In this document: positions 44,649-54,245 of the stretch, one piece after another
Layout: each line of letters begins with the position of its first letter
How positions within the stretch are numbered: position 1 is the stretch's first letter
Assembly: GCA_036733345.1 (NCBI GenBank)
Contig: DAINAR010000011.1
Span: forward strand, 1 to 64,000
Source of the DNA: JAFGMQ01 sp036733345
GTDB taxonomy: Bacteria > Desulfobacterota > DSM-4660 > Desulfatiglandales > Desulfatiglandaceae
Direction of reading: 5' to 3'
DNA length: 64,000 nt
The notes under the pieces: model-generated
The model's input: the letters and a program-made list of their open reading frames with translations, nothing else
Databases searched by the model: none
Told to the model about the DNA's origin: nothing
Position numbers and translations under genes: made by a program

Positions 44649-45398
44649 CTATCTCAAAAGCAAATTAATATTGAACACTGAATCCGGAATATTTTTCAAT
44701 TCAACATTGCTATATTCCATGGTGGTAATATCTTCTTCTACTACAGCATTCCTGATGACCATTTTTGAAACAAATGGTTGAGGCTTACCATTAATAATAA
44801 CGCTGTTTCCATATTCAAAGGTTGCCCATTTGAACATCTTGCCTGACACCGTATAAAACTCGGCTTTCAGCCCAAGAAAACGGTCTTTTGATACCCAGTA
44901 TTTTATTTGATCGTATGTGGCGTTTTTATCTATTGCGGCAAGGTCAAACAGATAGCATGGTTCGCCATTAATATTGTCAGAGGATACGCTTGCGGCCTCG
45001 TAGTCCCCTGCATAGTTTGTTGAAGCTATATCACCATTTGAGGCACCTCCCATCAGCTTTTGCCTCGGGGATATTGGAACAGGTTTTCTCAGACCCGGCT
45101 TTACAAACCACATATTACGGTCAAGCATCAATATCTTGTTCCCCTTTACCTTTGCAGGGGATAAAAATTCTGCCAGGGAATTGACATCTCTCGCCTTTAT
45201 CCTCAGAGTCCTGAATTGTTTGCGGCCACGTTCGACAGATTCCAGGTTGATTTCCCACTCAACACCTTCCACATTACCTCTCGCACTATCCGCTTTTACC
45301 AATATCTCTCCGGGTGTCATCTCAGCAATTGCCGGGCCGCAGTAATATGCAATGCCAAACAGCAATGTCATTATTATAACTGAAAAAATTTTATTCAT
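44649..45398 (-). CDS. LolA-like outer-membrane lipoprotein-sorting protein
   Basis: 249 residues. The signal peptide is MNKIFSVIIMTLLFGIAYYC with likely cleavage after PAIA. The mature part resembles the LolA/LppX-like half-barrel used to carry acyl chains across the periplasm: DVNSLAEFLSPAKVKGNKILML and NMWFVKPGLRKPVPIS are typical of the outer membrane lipoprotein-sorting family. The strong GGGAGGG site fixes the start. It lies between the permease and the barrel gene. Confidence 0.8.
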   Translation of the reverse strand: MNKIFSVIIMTLLFGIAYYCGPAIAEMTPGEILVKADSARGNVEGVEWEINLESVERGRKQFRTLRIKARDVNSLAEFLSPAKVKGNKILMLDRNMWFVKPGLRKPVPISPRQKLMGGASNGDIASTNYAGDYEAASVSSDNINGEPCYLFDLAAIDKNATYDQIKYWVSKDRFLGLKAEFYTVSGKMFKWATFEYGNSVIINGKPQPFVSKMVIRNAVVEEDITTMEYSNVELKNIPDSVFNINLLLR

Positions 45399-45532
45399 AT
45401 GTACCCTCCCTGACTTTATTTCCTTCGAACTTTAACCTTGCACTTTATACCAATTTCTTTGCCTGTCACTCAACAACTGCCAGTTACCAGTCCACCTTTG
45501 AGCTTTCAGCTTTGAGCTACTAATCTCACCTA

Positions 45533-46771
45533 TTATACATGCCCCAGGGCATCCACAACATTCTGCCTGGCTGCGCGCCTGGCCGGCAGGATAGCGGCAA
45601 TCAGCGATAAAAAGATAAGAAAGATCATTAAGATCATCATAGACTGAGGAACCAGATTTACAATCAGAGGAACCGGAGTCGAGACACCTGGAGGGATATA
45701 ACTTGGTTGAGCAATCCTTATGGCTGCCCATACGCCTATGTTTATCAGAATTCCGACAATCGTTCCAAGCAAACCCAGCATTGCTCCTTCAACAGCAAAG
45801 AGAAGGCTTACGCCCCTTCGCTTCAGGCCAAGAGCCCTCAGCGTTCCGATCTCTCTTGTCCTCTCAAGTACAGCCATGCCCATCGTATTGACAACACTCA
45901 TAACCACGATGATAAACACAATGCAGAATATGAACATGAATATCATGTCAAACATGCCTTTTACCTTTGAATAGAATAAGGAAAGTTTATACCAGGGCTT
46001 TATTTCACAATTCAGCCCCGCATTGGACAAGTTTGCTGTCAATCGTTCTAAAACCAGATCCGTTTTTTTCCAATCTTTTAACAGTACTATGATCCGGTCG
46101 GCCTTTTCAGTCTCATACAGAGACTGAGCGAACTTGAAAGGAACCCTCATATATTTGTCGTTTGTGGCATCCGAGCCGGAGTCATAAACTCCTGCAATCT
46201 CAATATCAAGTGCATTCATCTGGCCATCAAGAGTGGTCGCCATGACTACCCCATTGTCACCCGGTTTCATTTTCAGATGCCTTGCCAGATCCTCTGCCAT
46301 TTCCACTCCGTATTCTTTTTTTCCGTTCAGTCCTTCACCTTTTACCGGTCGGAAGGCTGCCCAGGCACCTTTTATTGTCCTGTCATCTCCCGGAATAACG
46401 CCGTTTGCGAGAAATATTGTAGAAGTCTGACCATTTGAGACAAGACCGGAGATCCATAATTGGGGAGTTGCCAGGATAACATCATCTTCCTTTTCCACGA
46501 TATCTGTTATCTGCTTTTGTTCAGCCTGAGTAAACATATACTTATCAGGATCAGTCTTTCCGTTTTCAATCCATCCCTGTTTATATATTGTAAGGTGGCC
46601 AAGGCCCTCACCTCTCACTGCCGATTCTCTGAGTCCGTGATATGTGTTATGAGTGTATCCCCTGAACAGGCTCACCGAGGCAAAGCCCATAGCTATAGCC
46701 AGTAGTGTCACGAAAGATCTGCGTCTGTTTTTCAAGATATTCCGCAGTGCTATCTTCATCCACTTGGTCAT
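45533..46771 (-). CDS. FtsX/LolE-like ABC transporter permease
   Basis: 412 residues. The N-terminal helix (about 18-38), a periplasmic MacB_PCD domain (about 45-250), and three C-terminal helices (about 275-300, 325-350, 370-395) are the MacB/LolCE arrangement. The TMGMAVLERTREIGTLRALG motif contacts the ATPase. The start overlaps the ATPase stop as ATGA. With the ATPase and LolA-like protein it forms a lipid- or lipoprotein-extraction machine. Confidence 0.9.
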   Translation of the reverse strand: MTKWMKIALRNILKNRRRSFVTLLAIAMGFASVSLFRGYTHNTYHGLRESAVRGEGLGHLTIYKQGWIENGKTDPDKYMFTQAEQKQITDIVEKEDDVILATPQLWISGLVSNGQTSTIFLANGVIPGDDRTIKGAWAAFRPVKGEGLNGKKEYGVEMAEDLARHLKMKPGDNGVVMATTLDGQMNALDIEIAGVYDSGSDATNDKYMRVPFKFAQSLYETEKADRIIVLLKDWKKTDLVLERLTANLSNAGLNCEIKPWYKLSLFYSKVKGMFDMIFMFIFCIVFIIVVMSVVNTMGMAVLERTREIGTLRALGLKRRGVSLLFAVEGAMLGLLGTIVGILINIGVWAAIRIAQPSYIPPGVSTPVPLIVNLVPQSMMILMIFLIFLSLIAAILPARRAARQNVVDALGHV

Positions 46772-47454
46772 CTGTCTGCACCTCCGTCTATTATCTTTCC
46801 GTCCTCAAGCCTGATAAGGCGCTTCACCTGGTCCAGAAGCCTCTGATCATGAGTGGAAAATATAAATGTAGTCTTCTCCTTTTCATTCAGATAACGCATC
46901 AATTCAATTATCTTGTGTGATGTATCCGAATCCAGATTGGCGGTAGGTTCGTCCGCAATAATCAGGGATGGTTCAGTCACCAGCGCCCTTGCAATTGCAA
47001 CACGCTGTCTCTGTCCGCCGGATAATTTATCCGGCCTGTGTTGAGCGAATTCAGACAAGCCGACCTCATCAAGACGACGACGCGCATTTTCTTTAGCCTC
47101 TGATGCTGATGTCCCTGTTATTTCAAGGGGAAGCATCACATTTTCTATTGCCGAAAGAACAGGAATCAGATTAAACCCCTGAAAAATAAACCCGATAAAC
47201 CTGTTCCTCAGCTCGGTCCTTTTGTTGTCTGATAAGGAAAGCAGGTCCTGACCCTCAATAAAAATCTCTCCTGAAGAAGGTTCATCAATAGCGCCGATAA
47301 GATTCAACAGGGTCGTCTTGCCTGAACCGGAAGGCCCCCAGACGGCCATAAATTCCCCTTTGTCCACGGTCAGATCAACGCCTCTTAGGGCATGAACTAC
47401 TGTTTCTCCCAGAAAATAATCCTTTTTAACATTAATAACTTTTGCCAGAGACAT
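46768..47454 (-). CDS. LolD/MacB-like ABC transporter ATPase
   Basis: 228 residues. Walker A GPSGSGKTT (about 41-49), Q loop FQGFNL, signature LSGGQRQRVAIARAL (about 142-156), Walker B LIIADEPTANLDS (about 163-175) and H loop STHD are all intact. The AAAGGAG site fixes the start. It energises the adjacent permease. Confidence 0.95.
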   Translation of the reverse strand: MSLAKVINVKKDYFLGETVVHALRGVDLTVDKGEFMAVWGPSGSGKTTLLNLIGAIDEPSSGEIFIEGQDLLSLSDNKRTELRNRFIGFIFQGFNLIPVLSAIENVMLPLEITGTSASEAKENARRRLDEVGLSEFAQHRPDKLSGGQRQRVAIARALVTEPSLIIADEPTANLDSDTSHKIIELMRYLNEKEKTTFIFSTHDQRLLDQVKRLIRLEDGKIIDGGADR

Positions 47455-47474
47455 AGGATTCTCCTTTCTGTAAA

Positions 47475-48176
47475 CTATATTGTAATGCTTTCAGCCAGCC
47501 GACGATAATGATCCGCCTTGGATTTGTCTCCTGCCTTGCCATACAATTCGGCAAGATTTGAATAGACCTTTTTCTTGATTGATTTAAGTGAATCGGGGTT
47601 TCTTTCTACCAGGGCCTTCAGATATTCGAAATCCTCAAACGCTATATCTCCCCTGCCAAGAAAAGAAGGCAGAGATTTTGAATTGACAGCCCTTGTTATT
47701 CTTACTGTAATATTATTCGGAGCCGATCTGACCGCCTTATCCATCAGCGAGGTTCCTTTGTTGACATAATACATCTTTTTAATAGGATTCCAGGCCGTTT
47801 TGGCCATCATAGTCAAAGCGCTTCCTTCGTAACACATGACCTCATAATCCCCTTTGTCTGCTTCGCTGGCCCTTGACAGGAATTTAACCGCTTTAGATGC
47901 ATATGCTTTTGCATCATTTCTGGCCATCGTATGAAAGGCGATGCCAAGGCCTTTTAATGTTTCATAATCGGAAGTGTCTTGATCAAGTTCCTTCTGCAAC
48001 TCATCAATTTTTTCAATCAAGTTCTTGTGATCCATTTCAGTCAATTCATGCCAGTCATTGGCTGATACGGAAAAAGAAATGAAAAGCAGAGAGGATAGCA
48101 TAACTCCGATTTTTAAAACGTGACTCATTAATATTTGTGATCTCATAGCTGTCTTCTTAAGTTTTATCCGAATCAT
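47475..48176 (-). CDS. Secreted TPR-like protein of the ABC operon
   Basis: 233 residues with a late signal peptide (cleavage near SVSAND, about residue 41), so the start may be an internal ATG (codon 11 or 17). The mature part is helical with TPR-like repeats (AYASKAVKFLSRASEADKGD, VYSNLAELYGKAGDKSKADH). It is first in the envelope operon, 20 bases before the ATPase. It is probably a periplasmic adaptor for the cargo. No named family. Confidence 0.7.
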   Translation of the reverse strand: MIRIKLKKTAMRSQILMSHVLKIGVMLSSLLFISFSVSANDWHELTEMDHKNLIEKIDELQKELDQDTSDYETLKGLGIAFHTMARNDAKAYASKAVKFLSRASEADKGDYEVMCYEGSALTMMAKTAWNPIKKMYYVNKGTSLMDKAVRSAPNNITVRITRAVNSKSLPSFLGRGDIAFEDFEYLKALVERNPDSLKSIKKKVYSNLAELYGKAGDKSKADHYRRLAESITI

Positions 48177-48726
48177 ATATCACGATAAAATATCAGGCAA
48201 AGGAGATGCGACGAAACAGAGAATTTGGGGATTAGAATCCAGATATTCTGGATAAAAGAAAGAGAAAGGCGTCCAAGAATTACTTTATAGACTAACTTCA
48301 AACGATTACGGGGCTCATCTATTTTTGTGTGCAACCTGCTCCATACTGATCTGACCTCAGGAAACCGAAAATATGATTTATGGAAATAATATAGAATATC
48401 GGATGGGATGCCTTTTAGTATGAAAGCCTTTCCTGTAAATCAGCTAGATGCTGGAGTTTGCGCCCGTTGCATTCCTCTGTCGACCAAAATTCCAGAAATG
48501 AATCTACAATAAGAATACAAACATATGATCATATCAATTTCCATAAAGACATTTTTATGTTGATTAATAAAAGATTTGATTAATTATTCTGACCTGCTAT
48601 TATTACGTCCTGCTTAATAATACTTTAAAAAGTATAGACTATATCAGCTTGTGTGGTGAATCAGGATATTTGTTTAATCTTGGGTTATTATAAACACCGT
48701 ACCAAACCGGGACTATTATATTATCA
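48177..48726. other. Intergenic region upstream of the envelope operon
   Basis: 550 bases without a credible ORF. The palindrome ATCCAGATATTCTGGAT (48237-48253, 7-bp arms) lies 61 bases before the TPR gene start and is a candidate operator. The rest is AT-rich. Confidence 0.4.
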
Positions 48727-48905
48727 ATGATATTTATTAAAAAATATATTCCTTTTGGGACAATTTTTATTATTCTTTCTGTTTTGGGTTGCAGCAGTGA
48801 AGCTCTGCCTGATGGTCAGGCAAAGGCAATAAAGGCAAATGACATATCAGTCTATTTTCAATCCGCCAGAGGCGGACGAGGGTTCGATTCCCCGCCCCTT
48901 GGGGC
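48727..48905 (+). pseudogene. Lipoprotein signal fragment merged with palindromic and tRNA-like repeats
   Basis: The frame opens with a convincing lipoprotein signal (lipobox LSVLGCSS at about 15-22) but then runs into non-protein-like sequence: hairpin TGCCTGATGGTCAGGCA (48806-48822), hairpin TCCGCCAGAGGCGGA (48862-48876) and a tRNA T-arm-like GAGGGTTCGATTCCCCG (48878-48894). Bases 48893-48906 form the palindrome CGCCCCTTGGGGCG. A lipoprotein gene appears to have been truncated by insertion of tRNA-derived sequence. Confidence 0.5.
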
Positions 48906-48923
48906 GTTCAATGCTTTTTACGA

Positions 48924-48982
48924 TACCCCGCTGCTCTGCGGCGGGGTAGTTTATTTTTACCAGCCCGTCATGCTGAACGGGC
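48924..48982. terminator. Two adjacent stem-loops between the lipoprotein remnant and AMMECR1
   Basis: TACCCCGC (48924-48931) pairs with GCGGGGTA (48941-48948), followed on the plus strand by a T-rich run. GCCCGT (48963-48968) pairs with ACGGGC (48977-48982), directly after the AMMECR1 stop on the minus strand. They probably terminate transcripts from both sides. Confidence 0.55.
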
Positions 48983-48983
48983 A

Positions 48984-49556
48984 TTACTCTTCAAAGGCCT
49001 GGACCTGATAGGTTGAGACTTCAAGATCCCCTTTCTTCCACGCATCACCTCTAAGGCCAGCCTTAAGACACAAATGAGTCAGAAATTCCTCTTTTTCGGG
49101 CAATTGCTCCCAGACCTGGGGCAGAAAGGTGGCCTGATAAAACCCTTTGCCGAGAATCACCCCATCAATTCCCGGCCGCAGTTTTGCCAGCAGGTCATTT
49201 GCGTCCTTATATGAAAGGGGTTCAGGATCGGTCAGGATACTGATCTCAATTTTTACACGGTCCCATTCCTTTTGTGACATGGCAGGGAAACGCGGATCTC
49301 GGAATGCTGCATTAATGGCATTAACCTTGATTCCTTCGATCAAAGATTCCTGTGGGATTATGTGACCTATGCAGCCCCTGAGGTTGCCATCTATGGTCAA
49401 TGTGGCGAAAGTGCCACGCCTCTCTCTGAATACCGGTGCCAGATCATCCGGTTGTTCCTGCTCTTTTTGACCGAAAAGCTCTTCTTCAATTATCTTTCGT
49501 GCCACGGAGAGGAGAAACTTCCCCTGTTCTTCAGTCAAATCCTTTTTACCGGTCAT
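48984..49556 (-). CDS. AMMECR1-domain protein (AmmeMemoRadiSam system protein A)
   Basis: 190 residues from the ATG at 49556, which has a perfect AAAGGAG site; longer in-frame starts lack one. The AMMECR1 signature LRGCIG is in TIDGNLRGCIGHIIP (about 65-79), followed by AFRDPRFPAMS and ISILTDPEPL. This family often clusters with a MEMO protein and a radical SAM protein (AmmeMemoRadiSam), but neither is adjacent here. Biochemical function is unproven. Confidence 0.9.
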   Translation of the reverse strand: MTGKKDLTEEQGKFLLSVARKIIEEELFGQKEQEQPDDLAPVFRERRGTFATLTIDGNLRGCIGHIIPQESLIEGIKVNAINAAFRDPRFPAMSQKEWDRVKIEISILTDPEPLSYKDANDLLAKLRPGIDGVILGKGFYQATFLPQVWEQLPEKEEFLTHLCLKAGLRGDAWKKGDLEVSTYQVQAFEE

Positions 49557-49881
49557 GCCGACTCCTTTCATACTGGGCTGGTTTAGTTCCTTGAAATCTG
49601 ATTCTGCTAATAGAAATCTTTGTCTAACAATCCTGTTCAAATATCATAATGATAGACTAAAACAGGGCACTGTCAAGACGAATCCTACCAGGATTATCCA
49701 TTTATCAGTTTATCCTGAACTCTTATTTTACTGCTTAAGCTGTCCTGTAAAGTCCAGATGCATCTCTGTGTATACATTTTGATTGTTTTATATGCATTTT
49801 CGACTTGACGTATTGACATGGAATGTTGAAAAAGATTAAGGAGATTCATGGCTGGCAACTAAAGACAATAAAGGAGTCATT

Positions 49882-50523
49882 ATGGAAACTCTGAAAGAAA
49901 AAAGGGATCGTGTGATGCTTATCTTTGAAATACTGGACCCACTATATACTCAGGATAAGACCGCTCTCAAGTATCGAACCCCTTTTGAACTCCTTATCTC
50001 AACAATTTTATCGGCCCAGTGTACTGATAAGCAGGTAAATAAAGTAACCGAGACCCTTTTTAAGAAATATAAAAGCCCAAAGGATTACTTATCTGCTCCT
50101 GTTGAAGCTTTAGAGGAAGATATCCGGCCTACCGGATTCTTCAAAAACAAGGCCAAATCCATAAAAGGTTGCTGTAAAGGGCTTCTGGAGCTTTATTCTG
50201 GAGAGGTTCCTTCCACCATGGAGGAATTGCTGAAACTGCCCGGCGTGGGGAGGAAGACAGCTAACTGTGTCCTTGGTGCAGCCTTTGATATCCCGGGAGT
50301 AGTTGTAGATACTCACGTAAAAAGGCTTTCACAGAGGCTTGGCCTGACAGCAAACAATAACCCGGACAAGATAGAAAAGGATGTTGAGACACTTCTTCCC
50401 AGGGAAAAATGGCGCCGTTTTTCCGATCTTATGATCTATCATGGGAGAGAAGTCTGTAAGGCCAAAAAGCCTGATCATGATAAGTGTGCAGTCATAGGGC
50501 TCTGCCCTTATAATTTTTCTTGA
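49882..50523 (+). CDS. nth: Endonuclease III with an altered Fe-S ligand
   Basis: 213 residues. Helix-hairpin-helix LLKLPGVGRKTANCV with catalytic Lys (about 115-129) and catalytic Asp in VVDTHVKRLSQRLGL are intact, so glycosylase/AP lyase function on oxidised pyrimidines is expected. The C-terminal cluster motif, normally C-x6-C-x2-C-x5-C, reads CKAKKPDHDKC then CAVIGLC: the second Cys is His (codon CAT). The site could still hold a [4Fe-4S] with one His ligand. AAAGGAG precedes the ATG. Confidence 0.93.
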   Translation: METLKEKRDRVMLIFEILDPLYTQDKTALKYRTPFELLISTILSAQCTDKQVNKVTETLFKKYKSPKDYLSAPVEALEEDIRPTGFFKNKAKSIKGCCKGLLELYSGEVPSTMEELLKLPGVGRKTANCVLGAAFDIPGVVVDTHVKRLSQRLGLTANNNPDKIEKDVETLLPREKWRRFSDLMIYHGREVCKAKKPDHDKCAVIGLCPYNFS

Positions 50524-50545
50524 TGATCTTTCAATAAATCTGCAG

Positions 50546-51331
50546 CTACAGAACAATGTCGTCGAATTCGGCCACAAGGAAGGTGTGATCAGAAGGCCTT
50601 TCAAGCATCCTGGGTTTTGTGTCGATCCATGAACTAATGGATTTTTCAGCTAAAGGCCTTGTGGCCATGATATAATCAATTCGCCAGCCCATTCTGCGTT
50701 TGAGGGCATTAGGGACCCTGTAATCCCAGAATGTGAAATAGCCACTGCCCGGCTGATGCTTTCTGAACACATCAACAAAACCCCATTCAAAAAATTCTTT
50801 TAAAACAGACTGCTCGTCAGGGTGAAATCCAACATGCCCCCTAAGTCTTTCAGGATCATAAACATCTATCGGTTCAAGAGCAACGTTGAAATCACCGGCA
50901 AGCAGAACAGAATCATCAGCATTATAATTGTCTGTAATATGCCTCAAAAGATCTCTCATCCAGCGAAGCTTGTATTTGAATTTATCGCTTCCGACCTCAA
51001 ATCCCTGGGGGACATAAGCGTTTATAAGAGTTATATTCCCTGCACGTGCACTTATAAAGCGTCTCTGTTCCTCAGCATCATCATATAGATTCAGCCGCAC
51101 ATCATTTAAAGGATTCCTGCTTATGATCGCCACACCATTATAGGATTTTTGACCTGTAAATACAGCCTGGTAACCGGCAGCTGGAAACGAATCGGATGGA
51201 AAATCCCTGTCCTGGACCTTTGTCTCCTGCAAAAAGAGGATATCCGGACTTTCATTTCCCAGCCATTCCAGGATAACCGGGATTCTGGTACGCACCGAGT
51301 TGGTATTGAATGTCGCAAATTTAAAGGTCAT
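50546..51331 (-). CDS. xthA: Exodeoxyribonuclease III
   Basis: 261 residues, ExoIII/APE1 fold. Motifs: ATFNTNSVRTR at the N-terminus, LQETKVQD (metal Glu), NAYVPQG, LAGDFNVALEPIDVYDP, WRIDYIMA and the catalytic His in SDHTFLVAEF. It is an AP endonuclease of base excision repair, convergent with nth, the enzyme that acts before it. The GGAGG site stands only one base from the ATG, unusually close, but no other start is available. Confidence 0.95.
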   Translation of the reverse strand: MTFKFATFNTNSVRTRIPVILEWLGNESPDILFLQETKVQDRDFPSDSFPAAGYQAVFTGQKSYNGVAIISRNPLNDVRLNLYDDAEEQRRFISARAGNITLINAYVPQGFEVGSDKFKYKLRWMRDLLRHITDNYNADDSVLLAGDFNVALEPIDVYDPERLRGHVGFHPDEQSVLKEFFEWGFVDVFRKHQPGSGYFTFWDYRVPNALKRRMGWRIDYIMATRPLAEKSISSWIDTKPRMLERPSDHTFLVAEFDDIVL

Positions 51332-51451
51332 ACCTCCAGATTTCCTTTCAATGCATCTTCTACCTTCTCATACAGTTCTAGAGGAGAATATAATTTTTGA
51401 CGGACTTATGAAACAAACCTGCTCGTAAAAATACTACAGGCAGGGTATTTT

Positions 51452-53344
51452 CTATCTTACCCTGCTGCCCGGAACAGTCTTTGCGTCAGGATTCAACAGA
51501 TGTACGCCGGAATTGTCTTCAACAGCAAGCACCATCCCCTTTGACTCCACACCCATAAGTTTGACAGGTTCAAGGTTTGCGACTATCACGACCTGCCTTC
51601 CAGTAAGATCCTCGGCGGAATAACTGCCTGCAATCCCGGCGACAACCGTTCTTAATTCACCTATATCTACTTCCAGTTTGATGAGTTTTTTGGATTTCGG
51701 AATGGCTTCGGCTTTTATTACAGTCCCAACTCTCATATCCGCTTTTTGAAATTCATCTATAGAAAGAAAATCAGATTTTTCTTCAGTTTTTTGTTCCAAT
51801 TGCAATTCCTCCTTATTGATCTCTATACGGGGAAATAAGGCTGGCGCTTTTGCCATGAGCCGGACAGGCCTTTCTTTTCCCCAGATCCGAATCTTTTCGA
51901 TATTTAAATTCATGCCTTTTCTGGCAAGACCCAATTGATCCTGAATTTTCTCAGCTGACTCCGGCATAAATGGCCATACCAGTGCTGATATGATTTTGAT
52001 GGATTCCATTATATGGAATATGACAGTGGAAAGTCTGTCAGGGTCTGATTTGGCAAGGACCCAGGGAGCCATAGTGTCAATGTATTTATTAACCCTGCCG
52101 ATTACATCCCATACTGCTATAAGGGCCTTATGAAACTGCAGTCCCTTCATTAAGGTCTCATAGGCGTCAATCAGCTCAAGCGAACTGGTCCTGAGTTCTT
52201 CATCTTCATCACAGGAAATTCCAGGTTCAGGCAGTTCTCCTTTAAAATATTTATGAACCATCGTAATGCTTCGGCTGACAAGGTTTCCCAGATCGTTGGC
52301 CAGATCAGCATTTATCCTGCCCACAAGGGCCTCTTCGCTGAACTCGGAATCAAGCCCGAATGTCATTTCACGCAGTAAAAAGTACCTGAAGGCATCAAGT
52401 CCATATATATCTACAAGATCCAGGGGGCTTACTACATTGCCTAAGCTCTTGGACATCTTGCCAATGTTCATATTCCAGTACCCATGAACATTGAGATGCT
52501 GATAAGGTTCAATATCAGCTGCCTTGAGCATACAGGGCCAGTAGATGCCATGCGGTTTAAGTATATCCTTCGCAATCAGGTGCTGAGAACAGGGCCAGAA
52601 CCGACTAAAATTTTCACCATCGGGATATCCAAGTCCGGAGACATAATTAATAAGGGCGTCAAACCAAACATAAGTTACAAAATTTTCATCAAAAGGAAGG
52701 GTAATGCCCCATTGGAGACGGGATTTCGGCCTGGAGATGCAAAGGTCTTCCAGAGGCTCTTTTAAAAATGAAAGTACCTCGTTTTTATATCTTTCCGGCC
52801 TTATAAAATCAGGATTCCTGCGAATATGATCTATAAGCCAGTCCTGATAATTACTCATCTTAAAAAAATAGTTTGCTTCCTTGATAATTACCGGCTCTGT
52901 CTGATGATCCGGGCATTTTCCATTTTCGAGCTCTCTTTCAGTATAAAAACGTTCACAACCAAAACAGTAAAGCCCTTCATACTCACTGAAATAGATATCG
53001 CCCTTTTCCTTCACCCTGTTCAGGATCAGTTTAACCGTTTCAATATGTCTTTTATCAGTAGTTCGAATGAAATCGGTGTTGGTGATATTCAACTTCGGCC
53101 AAAGGAGCCTGAAGAGCATGCTGATCCTGTCTACATACTCCTTTGGAGACTGACCGGCCTCTTTGGCAGAAGTAACAATCTTGTCTCCGTGTTCATCTGT
53201 CCCTGTGAGAAAAAAGGTCTCTGCTCCATTAAGCATATAAAAACGATTCAACACGTCAGCCACGATAGTAGTATAGGCATGGCCAATATGAGGTTCAGCA
53301 TTAACATAGTATATGGGTGTTGTGATATAAAATTGTCTGGTCAA
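51452..53344 (-). CDS. metG: Methionyl-tRNA synthetase
   Basis: 630 residues. HIGH in NAEPHIGHAYTT (about 14-25), zinc knuckle CFGC...CPDH (about 127-149), KMSKSLGN (about 296-303), helical anticodon domain and a C-terminal EMAP/Trbp111 tRNA-binding domain (about 530-630, KADMRVGTVIKAEAIP). The start codon is TTG, overlapping the stop of the PSP1 gene, so translation is coupled. Gene order holB-PSP1-metG is conserved in many bacteria. Confidence 0.96.
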   Translation of the reverse strand: MTRQFYITTPIYYVNAEPHIGHAYTTIVADVLNRFYMLNGAETFFLTGTDEHGDKIVTSAKEAGQSPKEYVDRISMLFRLLWPKLNITNTDFIRTTDKRHIETVKLILNRVKEKGDIYFSEYEGLYCFGCERFYTERELENGKCPDHQTEPVIIKEANYFFKMSNYQDWLIDHIRRNPDFIRPERYKNEVLSFLKEPLEDLCISRPKSRLQWGITLPFDENFVTYVWFDALINYVSGLGYPDGENFSRFWPCSQHLIAKDILKPHGIYWPCMLKAADIEPYQHLNVHGYWNMNIGKMSKSLGNVVSPLDLVDIYGLDAFRYFLLREMTFGLDSEFSEEALVGRINADLANDLGNLVSRSITMVHKYFKGELPEPGISCDEDEELRTSSLELIDAYETLMKGLQFHKALIAVWDVIGRVNKYIDTMAPWVLAKSDPDRLSTVIFHIMESIKIISALVWPFMPESAEKIQDQLGLARKGMNLNIEKIRIWGKERPVRLMAKAPALFPRIEINKEELQLEQKTEEKSDFLSIDEFQKADMRVGTVIKAEAIPKSKKLIKLEVDIGELRTVVAGIAGSYSAEDLTGRQVVIVANLEPVKLMGVESKGMVLAVEDNSGVHLLNPDAKTVPGSRVR

Positions 53345-54207
53345 TTTTCTGGTTGGTTACTCCTTTTTGATTTTTTTCTAAAAAAACCCTCATGTATAAA
53401 ATCCTTAACGAACACATCAATTTCATTACCGGATTCAAGCAAAACCGTCACTGATTCATTCAGGATATTTTGACGTGTTACCTTGCCTTCTCCATCTTTT
53501 GTTTTTACTTTTTTACCTATCTTCGGAAGATTTTTTTTTATTGACTCATAATTCTCATACTCAAAATTGAGACAGCACATCAGGCGACCGCACATGCCTG
53601 AAATTTTGGCCGGATTAAGTGAAATATTCTGTTCTTTTGCCATTTTAATCGTTACCGGGGCAAAATCATTTAGAAAAGACGCACAGCATAAAGGGCGCCC
53701 ACAAATTCCCAGACCTTCAACCATCTTTGCCTGGTGACGTACGCCGATTTGTCTCATTTCTATTCTTGTCCGAAATTTAGCCCCCAGATCCTTTACGAGC
53801 TCTCTGAAATCCACTCTTCCATCGGCCGTAAAGTAAACGACGATCTTACTCCCATCAAAACGCCTTTCAACAGATACAAGAGACATTGGGATGGCTTTCT
53901 TTGCAATTAGTTCATAACAGAAGTTATATACGTTTTCTTCAATATCGGCGCATTTTTCCTGCCTTTCAATCTCCTCCTTTGTTGCCAGATGAGAAATTTT
54001 TCTGAGGCAACGTTTGGAGACAATTTCTTCTCCCAAATGCATGCTGGAGCAAACAAATCCGATTTCCGGGCCATCTTCCATTAGAATTATAACCTTGTCC
54101 CCTTTTTTGAGGACAAAGTGCCCCGAATCAATATCATGTATCTTCCCTCTATTTCTAAACCGAACACCAACTACTTTATTCATATTTAAACTAAACCTTG
54201 TATTCAA
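53341..54207 (-). CDS. PSP1/RicT-like domain protein
   Basis: Up to 288 residues; an internal ATG at 54183 is also a reasonable start. The PSP1 C-terminal domain is recognised by VYFTADGRVDFRELVKDLGAKF and the Cys-rich GICGRPLCCASFL and MCGRLMCCLNFEYENY, which in Bacillus RicT (YaaT) help bind [4Fe-4S] clusters in the RicAFT complex that stimulates RNase Y maturation. In Desulfobacterota the partners are uncertain. It overlaps metG. Confidence 0.9.
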   Translation of the reverse strand: MNTRFSLNMNKVVGVRFRNRGKIHDIDSGHFVLKKGDKVIILMEDGPEIGFVCSSMHLGEEIVSKRCLRKISHLATKEEIERQEKCADIEENVYNFCYELIAKKAIPMSLVSVERRFDGSKIVVYFTADGRVDFRELVKDLGAKFRTRIEMRQIGVRHQAKMVEGLGICGRPLCCASFLNDFAPVTIKMAKEQNISLNPAKISGMCGRLMCCLNFEYENYESIKKNLPKIGKKVKTKDGEGKVTRQNILNESVTVLLESGNEIDVFVKDFIHEGFFRKKSKRSNQPEN

Positions 54208-54245
54208 TCACAGTTTCTGAAAAACTTCTTCCAACAGAATGTCGC

